From the NCBI GenBank assembly GCA_903772945.1, contig CAICTM010000168.1:38058-102057 (forward strand): a DNA stretch of 64,000 nucleotides, in the 5' to 3' direction. A program made the translations under genes and the position numbers. The notes under the pieces were generated by a model. That model searched no databases. It saw nothing but the letters and a program-made list of their open reading frames with translations, and was not told where the DNA came from. Positions 9,401 through 17,759 of this stretch are shown here, piece after piece; the first letter of the stretch is position 1; every line of letters begins with the position of its first letter. The DNA comes from Seminavis robusta. Its lineage: Eukaryota; Bacillariophyta; Bacillariophyceae; Naviculales; Naviculaceae.

Positions 9401-11849
9401 GTTTGCCTTCATCATACTTCCCAAGCATAAGCATAGCCACATTCGGAAGGGGGCTGGGTGGTGGAACTCAGCCACATCCCTGTCCGGGCCCATTTCAGCG
9501 AACTCTCCGGCCTCGTACGAAGATAGCAATGCGTTTATTGTGCCGGGCAAGTTGAGGCGGCTGCATTCCATTTGCCCTTGTTCGTATCCATTAGCAGCAA
9601 CTGCCAAAATGAAAGCGGCAAGAGTCCGTTCCTTCGCAGCTTCCCTGGCAGCCTCGTCAGAAGAAGTCTGAATAAATGTCAAGCGCTGTATGAAGTGTTG
9701 GAGAGCTCCATCCTTGACCAGGTCTACTTGACACGAAGAATCGAAGTCTATAATATAAGCCCAGATACTGACCAGCAAGCTCTTGTATTCGGGACTCTGA
9801 AGCAGTTTCATGACATAGGGGAAAATGCCAAGGCTTAGTGAAATGTTCACGGCCCATGGCCCCAGTTCGAGAAACTTGCGCAGTAGCCGCAGTGCTCGAA
9901 TTCGATGCACCTGCGACAGAAGGACTTGCAAGACCACTGGCAATTGCTCTGGGGATTCCATGGGCATTCCTGAATTCAGATACATTTTGCGGATTGGTGC
10001 AAAGTCTAACCACACTTCAAAGGCTGTCAATTGCTCGGAAAAGAAGGGAGACGAAATGCTCGATGCAGGGCCAGTGACATTGCCATCTGCAGGTGTCACC
10101 TCAACATGAACGGTCTGGGCCGCCTCTTCTCCATTGTTGCCAGCGCCTCGATTTTTATCCCCTGGGGCAGGGGAAGGCTTCAAGACGTGGTTTCCAAGGA
10201 TACCATCTTTCATCAGCCCAAAAAGACACGTTTCCATGGCCAAATCAAAGGCGGACCACAGTGGATGTCGATCAATTCCAGGTGGCAGGGGTGGATGGGA
10301 TTGAGGTGTGCAATCCAGAGATCGAAGGATCCGATCCGCTAGCAAGAAGTTGCGAAACATACTTGCTACCAACAAGTCCTGCCGAAAGAGTCTCTGAAAG
10401 AGCGGCTTGGGTAGAACATTCCAAGCAATCGAGTCAGTGACTGCCGTAAAGATCCAATTGAGCTCTCCCAGTGGAGTCTTTCGGTCATTTTCCTTTCCAG
10501 GTATGGCGTCCACTGCATCTGGATGCAGCTCTCCCATGCTGAGTGGATTGCGTCGGACAAACCATCGAAGCGCCATCTTGATGGGAGTCGTCAAGCACGA
10601 GGTGAAGATATCGGCAGGATAATCTGGATGCATGGGAAGCCATTCTCCTTCCGAAGTGGGACAGAGCACTATAGTATCACGAACCCACTGAGAAGACATG
10701 ACTTCCATGTATCGTTCTTCTTCGGCAGCGTCTGCATCTTGAGACAATCGAGGGAGAGGAGAATCCGGCGGTGTGGTTTCGGAAATTGGGGCTGTCAGAA
10801 AGGGGATCAAAATCGCAGCAGAGGAGCAATCCAGTACAACGATACTGGGCTTGCCCATCCATTGCCTCAGATCTGTGATGGACAATGGAATGTATTCTGT
10901 ATGGTTCTTATCAAATACCCAAATCTCCCCATTTGCCGTTGGTCTCGGAACGCCATGTCCATTGTAATGTAATAGAATTCTTTCATGACGTGCCTGGCGG
11001 CGTAGCCATAAACAGAGCGCTCTGACATCCTCCACAGTTGGATCAAGAGCTCTCCGGTACTTTAATGGACGGGCTGCTCTTTGTTGCTGCCAACGTGCAT
11101 ACTGTGATTCCAATCGTTCTCCAATTTTCTCTTTTGCCCGGGCTCGGCTAGTTGTCGATGGATCCATCCAGCATTGAAGCTTGGCACATGGATGAGGTTT
11201 TATGATATCTGGTGGGTCAGTTCCTACATTCAGCGCCTAATGATTCGATTCGGAACAAAACTTGTGAGAAAGAATGCCAGAATAGATCGAGAGCCGCAGG
11301 AGCCAGGGCAATCAATATTCCAAGGATACAGAATACAGAACATTAGTTGTGGCTCACCATGACAAGACCGACTCCCACAGTTTTCATTCGATCGCGGAGA
11401 CGCCAGCTGGGAACAACACCTTCTGCAGCTTCTTCTCCAGCCGCTGTAGCTGATTGTGATATAGTGGATTTAGTGATTGTGGCTCTTGTGGGCGTTGATG
11501 GGTGAGGAGAAGACGGACTTCTTCGAACACCAATGTCAGGGGTATCCGTGGCCACAGCATTACTTGCATTCGCGCTGATGTTGGGCCCTCCTCCCCCCAC
11601 TGCAGAGAGTCCCATGGAGCTACTGGATCTTGGAATGATACTAAAGGAACTGACCCGTTGTAGAACCGAAGCCCCACCTGCCGCCGCATCGGCTTCTTCT
11701 CGGTGGGAAAACGGTGTACCCTTGTCATCTTTCTTGCTCAAAGATACTGGACCACCTGTATATTGCTCAAAGGGAGTCACCTCGAGATAAGGAGCCAGAT
11801 TCTGTCTATCAAAGAAGATCTTGTTCCTTTGACTGTCGTGGCCTAACAT
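6479..11849 (-). CDS. RPTOR: Raptor, regulatory subunit of TOR complex 1 (two exons)
   Basis: Raptor holds substrates for the TOR kinase in TORC1 at lysosome- or vacuole-like membranes. Exon 1 is 11358-11849 and exon 2 is 6479-11236, with an intron of 121 bp (GTGAGC donor, TTAG acceptor). The join gives SWRLRDRMKTVGVGLVM followed by ALNVGTDPPDIIKPHPCAKL, matching human Raptor across the splice. Total length is about 1749 residues (human 1335). The RNC caspase-like domain is intact with LLHYNGHGVPRP and VVLDCSSA. HEAT repeats follow (RTPLGELNWIFTA-type, LFRQDLLVASMFRNFLLADRI, LPVVLQVLLSQVHRIRALRLL), then a WD40 propeller (about the last 370 residues, from MTTMLKFHPFEDIIVACGAEDG). Long disordered inserts include a Met/Pro/Gln/His-rich stretch and repeated LGGP units. 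The ATG at 11849 is the most likely start; an upstream in-frame ATG at 12044 would add an unlikely hydrophobic leader. Confidence 0.93.
8755..8880 (-). repeat. LGGP-encoding minisatellite inside Raptor
   Basis: Within the HEAT-to-WD40 linker of Raptor, a 15-bp unit encoding NLGGP or SLGGP is repeated about seven times, with one interruption (TMPVGG). It sits next to a Met/Pro/Gln/His-rich segment (8880-9180). Both are absent from animal and yeast Raptor and appear to be a lineage-specific disordered insert. Confidence 0.8.
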
Positions 11850-12747
11850 GTTGATAAGGTAGCAAGTGAGTATCCACAGATGATGAATGCAGCACATGCA
11901 TCGGGGATCCATGGAGCATGGGAAGAATTGCCGATGCCTCGATGGCAAGAAATCCAGAAATCCAGCAAGCAAAAAAGCGCAAATGCACTCGATCAGAGCA
12001 TTAAAAGCTGAAAGCCTCCATAAATCTTGCAAAAGGCGCATCATTATCGGTATATCGGTATTAAAATAGACTACTGGTACCGGTAGCTAGACTACTAGTA
12101 TTTACATACATCATACGATTTACATACATGTACGGTACCAGCAGATTTAATGCCATTTCGTAATAACGATGCAGAGCTGGTAAATACCGATTCCACTTGT
12201 ACCACCAATGAAACCGTTCCCAAGCGTGTTTCCGGCTTACTGGTACTACTAGCTAGTACAGTCGTACCGTTCCAGCGGGCCATGCAACCTTCTGATGAAG
12301 TTTTTTCAACACGGTCGGGGGGTTCAGAGCCCAGGTTGACTCGATTATCTACGGAAGTTGTGATGAAACCTATTGTCTTCTAACCAAGTTGACCCAGTGA
12401 AGCAAGCCAAGCCTTGGCGACCGAGTGAGACTGAACAACTATGAGCATCAAAATTGATTCAGATCGAGTTTGAGTCTAAGCGCTGATAAAGAAAATGGCG
12501 GTAATAGCATGTCAAGCTTGCTTTTTATCATTAAATGAGTGAGTGAGTGAGTGAGTGCTACTTCAACGAAACCTCTGTAGGGCTGCCAATCTGAATTGAT
12601 TTGATACTTGCTTGCAGCCAACGACAATGACAGAAAGAGCATTGCTTGAGAGCGGGTAACAAGGTAGGATGGATATGATGAAGAGTTGGAAGTACATGTA
12701 CATGTAGCTTGGGGCATTCTTCCATCAAATCAGTTTCCCAGTCTTTA
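11850..12747. other. Intergenic, upstream of Raptor
   Basis: The Raptor promoter must lie here; the CP12-like gene ends at the other side. The sequence contains clustered palindromic tetramers (GTAC, CTAG, CCGG) around 12070-12140 and 12238-12275, and a tetranucleotide microsatellite (tgag)n at 12536-12557. No exon or RNA gene was recognised. Confidence 0.5.
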
Positions 12748-12850
12748 TTAGTACTGCTGCGAATTGTCCCATTGCTGCTGCTGCTGTTGCTGAGAGTTAT
12801 CCCATTGCTGCTGCTGTTGTTGTTGCTGCGAATTGTCCCATTGCTGCTGC

Positions 12851-12881
<31 letters not shown>

Positions 12882-13569
12882 CATATTGCATTTTTGCGTG
12901 TTCGTAGTGCAAGAATCGATCAAGCTCTTCCAAAGCTTGACAAGCTTCTGCTGCCTGTCCCAGCCGGTCTTGCGACCACTGGCACTCCTCACTACTGTTG
13001 GCATCTCCCATGGCATTTTGCAATCCGGTCGCAGCAATTTCTTCCACTTCTTCCCATGCCAGTTGCGCCTCTTTGGATTGCGTTCCGTACTGTTGCGTGA
13101 TAGCTCGCGCCTTCAACTTGGAATCCCAGAGACCTGGAATCTGAGGCGCTGGCTTTTTTTCGGGCGGTGCCAACTTGATGGCCTGCAGCTCAGCTATCAC
13201 GTCCTTCATGAAATACTCATTGTATTGTCGATTCCAGTGCTGGGTCCGTCGCAGAAGCATTTCCATTGTTTGTTGTACTTCCTGATAGGCGTTCGCCAGC
13301 TGTTCCTCGGTTAATCGGTATTCTTCATTGCCACTGTACGCATTGGCTGCGTTGGCATTCGCATCAAACTCTTCCACTGTTTCCCAGGCAAGTCTGGCTT
13401 CGGGTGACGTGGGACCGTATCGTTCCGAGGCGTCCATGGCAGCACGGATGTTCTCCGAGTTGGCGAACAACGTTGTGGGGGTAACGTACGTTGTCGTGGG
13501 GATCATGGGGAATGGCTGAAAGGCGGTTGCCGGAACAAGGCTGGCAATGAAGATGGCTGAGAATCTCAT
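12748..13569 (-). CDS. CP12-like plastid protein with poly-Gln/WDNS tail
   Basis: CP12 proteins link GAPDH and phosphoribulokinase in the plastid and respond to light-driven redox. This 273-residue protein begins with a hydrophobic leader, MRFSAIFIASLVPATAFQPF, whose A-T-A-F-Q-P junction fits the diatom plastid import signal. Two CP12-type motifs follow: RYGPTSPEARLAWETVEEFD (about 51-70) and QYGTQSKEAQLAWEEVEEIA (about 161-180), about 110 residues apart and probably arising by internal duplication. The cysteine pairs that form CP12 disulphides are not in their usual places; the only cysteines in the mature part are C196 and C210. The C-terminus is three blocks of glutamines, each followed by WDNSQ, ending QQY. 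Partner binding therefore cannot be assumed; CP12-like is an assignment by motif. It has no intron. Confidence 0.75.
12752..12892 (-). repeat. Trinucleotide repeat encoding poly-Gln/WDNS
   Basis: CAG/CAA-type codons (read as ctg/ttg on the plus strand) form three glutamine blocks separated by WDNS. The mixed Gln codons and the conserved WDNS interruptions indicate a compound minisatellite with triplet expansion inside. It lies at the 3' end of the CP12-like gene. Confidence 0.9.
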
Positions 13570-14621
13570 GGTGGCAGTTGCAGGGATTGTTTAGAGTCTG
13601 GTGGAGTTGATGGCATTGATTTGTTGATTTGTGAGGATCAATCACGCAGGTGGTCGCCACTGCCAAATCCAAGAGAGATCCAAAATAAATCTAAAAAGCT
13701 GACGTCGTTTCCCTTCCGTACTTGAGACCACGTCAGTGCTGTAACTTCAATCTGGCATCTATGCATACTAAGTATCCATCCGACTACGGTGTACAGTCGT
13801 ACCGGTACTAGTACTACGGTAGTATCTCTGGCCAGACTATGATAAAGTGCTCGTACCGGTACCGGCCGAGCCATTAGATACAGTACGTCATCCCCCTGAA
13901 GGGATTCGATTCACTAAGTATTCTAAGAGTACACCGGTACCGGTACCTGGAAGTGACAAGTACTAGTACATATGTACGGTGCATATACTCGTGTACGGTA
14001 CGGATGGAAGAGGGCCAGGAAAAGGCTGAACTCAGGATCATGTTAGAGATGGCAGGTTCTCTCGAAAGGTACATCGTACCTTCGTCTGCTGAACTCTTCA
14101 CGTCGCTGTTAACAAAAACCGCTACATAAAACCATTGTTAGTTCAGCAAAAGCAAGGAGCAAGATGGTCGTGAATGGAGAACGGAGAACATCCACCGAAA
14201 GAAGAGGGAAGAGAGGGCCACGGCGATTACAAAACGGTCGAGACGAAAACGATGGATGGAAACGAATTTCTGGCTTATGTGACCACTTTCCAGGTCACCA
14301 GACCAAGTAAATGCAAATGAGTTTACCAGAGATCTAGTGCCTTGTGGTTATCCTAACTTCAGCCATTCATGACAAATATGATACAGGCTGCTCTACTTTT
14401 TCCCCTTTGGGAAGGTGGATTGGCCCAGGGCCAAGACAAGCATTGGAGCGCAGTCTTGCTCGTGGTCGTGTTGTCTGCGGGGTCAACCCTGAGCCTGGAT
14501 TTGCTGAGCAAACTACGACAACCGTGGACTGGGTTTGCTGTTGAGTTTTGTGGAGCTGTGAACGCAGTACTCTTTGCTGGTGAAACATATACCGTACAAA
14601 ACGTATTTTGTCTTCTTTGGT
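13570..14621. other. Intergenic, rich in GTAC/CCGG palindromes
   Basis: Between the CP12-like start and the WLM protease 3' end. About 13790-13995 is crowded with overlapping palindromes such as gtaccggtac, actagtac and catatg. The rest (14000-14621) shows only short chance open frames on both strands; none has a supportable product. Confidence 0.5.
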
Positions 14622-15876
14622 CTATGCACCGTTTGTCGAGCTTTTGTAAATGTCATATCCAAATCTTTCCATGACACTTTCTTCTGAAGCGGTTTCACTT
14701 TCTTGCATAGAATCCACAACCTTGTAGTGCTCATGCTGAATTTCTGCCATGAGCTGGTAAAAGGCGAAACTGTGGTTGGGGTGGACGCAATGAGCAAGCT
14801 CGTGAGCCACGGTAGTATCGATTTCTCCGTAGGTGCGGAATTTGTCATGGTTGTGTCGGGTTCGGAGGCGAACGAAGATTTCGTGATACTCTTCGCCCAA
14901 CTTGACGACGGTGACGGATCGGTTGTATCCCAGAGCAATATCTTGTACGTCTCCGTCACCAATTCTTGTCGAGTCCCAGCTTTCTTCACCCTCAGTACTG
15001 GGAATCTTTTCTATGCAGCAGCACATTCTGCAGTTACCGGTGTGAAGGAAAGTTAGTTCGTAGTTTTGCTCCGCAACGCTTCTGATCTTTTCTTCTTACT
15101 CACTCGGATACGGCCAATATTTTGAAGCCCCTTCTCCTTATGATAGGAAGAAAATCCTTTGCAAGTCGCTTCAGCAAAAACTTTGCATACTCTTCATTGG
15201 GAAGGTTGGGGATGTGGTAAAATCCTGGAGCCGCAAAGACATCGGAGGAGGACTCATCACTCCCGTCTTTTTGGTTCAATGACGCCATGATACCAAGTTG
15301 CAAGGCAAAATCTCGTTGACCATCGATTGCGGATCCAGTGCCTTCTTGGCTTGAAGTGCTATTGGTGTCTGAAGCCACGGGCTTGCACAGAAGAGCTGGA
15401 TCAATCGTCACCTTCGGGAGATATTTGTCAGGTTGGGGCAGTGTAATCTTGTTCTTCTTACTAGTCTTCTTTCTTTTTCCATAAGACTCTGGGACTCTTG
15501 CCAGGCGTCGAGCTCTGGCGTCTTCTGTGTGCTGGCGTGCCATGCCATCTTCCAGTTTTGATTGTCGACGGGAGTTGAGTTTTTGCCACAGCACGAAGCC
15601 AACAAAGATCACCAAGATGGTTGTGCCCATTGTGGAGACGAAAGTGTTGTCTCGCCCCTTTGGAGAAGCGAGATCTTGTGAAACTCCAAGATCCAATCTG
15701 ATTTGCTTGGCTTCCTCGTCAACACCTTTCGGGGGAGAAGGCGGTCGTCGTCGGGAACGCCATATTCGCGAAGGCAGCTCCTCGATAGATCGAGATCGAT
15801 ACGAGTCGTCCTCTTCGATACGTTCGATAGGGATGTCGAGACTCTCTATCCACAGCGAATTATCATCGGCCGCCAT
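14622..15876 (-). CDS. Membrane-anchored WLM (Wss1-like) metalloprotease (two exons)
   Basis: WLM domains are zinc peptidases; yeast Wss1 cleaves DNA-protein crosslinks and SUMO-linked proteins. Exon 1 is 15104-15876 and exon 2 is 14622-15027, intron 76 bp (GTGAGT donor, CTGCAG acceptor), giving 392 residues. The C-terminal domain reads RRGFKILAVSE-MCCCIEK, then DIALGYNRSVTVVKLG and AHELAHCVHPNHSFAFYQLM, an HExxHx5H zinc site as in Wss1. Unusually, a hydrophobic segment at about 78-99 (STMGTTILVIFVGFVLWQKL) follows an acidic N-terminus, and a basic stretch (KRKKTSKKNK) follows it, so the protease may be tethered to a membrane with a long linker. SUMO- or Cdc48-binding tails of Wss1 are not seen. 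The start is the first ATG (15876); no ATG precedes it in frame. Confidence 0.85.
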
Positions 15877-16037
15877 TGTCTGGTGCTGTACCGGCGGCAA
15901 GCAAGCTTTCAAGAAGTCAACTTCGTACAACTTTAGAAGAAAACGGTCAAAGGGACTTTCGCCTTCTCAGTCGTGGATTTTGCGGCGCAGTCCTGGACCG
16001 TCCGAACTGCCACGACTGACTCGTTTCGTTAAGTGGA
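15877..16037. other. Short upstream region of the WLM protease gene
   Basis: A 161-bp interval between the ATG of the WLM protease and the first repeat array. It should contain the 5' UTR and core promoter. No element was recognised. Confidence 0.35.
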
Positions 16038-16165
16038 TATAAGAGGATGTGAAGATTTACGAGGATGTTTAAGAGGATGTTGTTAAGAGGATGTTTATTT
16101 AAGAGGATGTTTAAGAGGATGTTGAAGATTTATGAGGATGCTAAGAGGATTTTTAAGAGGATGTT
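16038..16165. repeat. Tandem array of taagaggatgtt units
   Basis: About nine degenerate copies of a 12-16-bp unit (taagaggatgtt, with variants such as tacgaggatgtt and tatgaggatgct) lie head to tail. Spacers vary by a few bases. The array is not coding in any frame worth reporting and sits just upstream of the WLM protease gene. Confidence 0.85.
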
Positions 16166-16297
16166 GTCAGTCGTGGAAATGTCAAGTTTTTTAGCCAAAT
16201 CCGTCGGATCGGACGGTCCTGGGTTACTCGGCATTTTGTCTGTTTGGGTAAGTGTTTTGGCGATTAAAAGTGATCCTTGTGTGAATGTCTACACACC

Positions 16298-17012
16298 TTT
16301 AGTAGACATAAATAGACAAAGTAGACATTGTGTACAGTACTTTGGTAGACATTACACTCCAAACCTGAAGGTAAGAAACTCCAAATAAGAAAGCGAGTAC
16401 TCAGATTTTAGAGAAAGATAAGAATCTTTCTATACTGAAATTTCACAAACTTGTAAGAAAACCTCCCAGTATTGATACCTCAAAGCACAAGAAATACTAC
16501 TAGTCTGACACCATGAAAATGCTCCTAACTTGTGCCTAAATCTGCAAAATTTTCTACCTGGTCGCAGAGACAGTGATCACCATTATTACTTGATCCAAAC
16601 CAATTCAGAGTTCTGAGCAAGTTGGACCCAAAGGGCCAGGTGCACTGGGTATATCCAAACACTAACCTGTTTGATCTAGAAGCTTAGTAAGAAAGTCATC
16701 TATACTGAAATTGGCTTGTTTTCTTAGAAATAAAATGAGTAGCAAAATAGCGCAGTTGGGTAAGAAAGCTCCAGTACTGACTCCCAGTTAGAGCTTTCTT
16801 ATTATTGAGTTTGGAGTGTAGTAGACAAAGTGACACATTGGTAGACATTGGTAGACAAAGTGAGACATTGGTAGACAAAGTGAGACATTTTGGTACTGTT
16901 TTACTGTACTGTTTAGATATTGGTAGACATTAGTAGACATTGTGAGACAATGTGAGACATTGGTAGACATTGTGAGACATTGGTAGACATTGTGAGACAT
17001 CCGTAGACATTG
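16298..17012. repeat. Array of ~10-bp gtagacattg/tgagacattg units, split by an insertion
   Basis: Units of gtagacattg, tgagacattg and gtagacaaag fill 16298-16352 and 16821-17012, many alternating as a 20-bp pair. The central 464 bp (16355-16818) is unlike the array and has the features of an inserted element, so the two parts were probably one array. Apparent proteins across it are only translations of the repeat. Confidence 0.8.
16355..16818. mobile_element. 464-bp TA-flanked inverted-repeat element (MITE-like)
   Basis: The left end reads cactccaaac and the right end gtttggagtg, a perfect 10-bp terminal inverted repeat, each bounded by the dinucleotide TA (16353-16354 and 16819-16820). Further in, the ends share scattered matches such as aataagaaagc on the left and its complement gctttcttatt on the right. 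No coding capacity is visible. TA flanks with such ends are typical of non-autonomous Tc1/mariner-type elements. Because it interrupts a short-unit array, its insertion is later than the array. Confidence 0.65.
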
Positions 17013-17759
17013 TAAGCCACTTTTACAAAGGAGCATAGAACATTATTTAGGCAACTCTGTAATCAGATACAATAGCTTTTTAAAATAAATAGACAAAATG
17101 CTGAGTAACCCTGCATTTTGCCGTCCTGGATCTGAAAACCCGTTGCGTGGAAATTTTTCAAGGTCCACAGCGTGGAACGTGGAAATTTCAGTGACATACT
17201 GTACAGGTTCCAGAGCAACTCAGAACAGGGTTTGCCGTTTGCCAAATAAATGGAAAGGAAGTGACGAGCTTGGCTAGAGTAGAGATTTGACAGCCGAACC
17301 TGGAGAAGAAGAGTCCAGTCGAGTCCCTGCACTGCTCCTCCGGTAACTTTCCTCGTCTACAGCATCCCCCGTGGCAGGCTTTGACACCATGATTTTTCAC
17401 GCAACTGAACTCCCGTGCAAAGCTGGCTGATGGTGCTACGGTACGCCTGGGCACTTGTAGTCTAATGGGCGAAACATTGGTAAACGACACAATATTATTC
17501 CTTTCACAATGAAATTGATGTTTTTGGTTGCAGTTATCACATACTTTCCCACGATGGCAGTACCAAACAGTATGTTGGAGGACTTTCCAATTCTCACAAC
17601 GACAACTCTTGTCGTGCGGAATATCAGCTCTCAATTCAAATGATCGTTCGTTCCATAAGGGACCAACAGAACGATCAGAAGCAATCAATCATACTCGGCG
17701 AAACCATTGACATAATAGATAGACGGAGGGAGGCAGGAGGAGCAGAAGAATAGCACCAG
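17013..17759. other. Intergenic; no supported gene
   Basis: Between the repeat array and the 3' end of the silaffin-like gene. A 166-codon cysteine-rich open frame exists on the minus strand (17188-17688) but has no signal peptide, no recognisable domain and no regular cysteine spacing, so it is not annotated. Confidence 0.4.

Noticed and set aside
11850-12044. Extension of Raptor exon 1 to an ATG at 12044
   Set aside because: It adds a Cys/Leu/His-rich stretch unlike any Raptor N-terminus; the ATG at 11849 is preferred.
16696-17036. Repeated MSTNVSLCLP-type peptide frames
   Set aside because: They are translations of the 10-bp DNA array, not a protein.
17188-17688. 166-codon cysteine-rich open frame on the minus strand
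   Set aside because: No signal peptide, irregular cysteine spacing and no domain; it lies beside repeat DNA and no splice model improved it.
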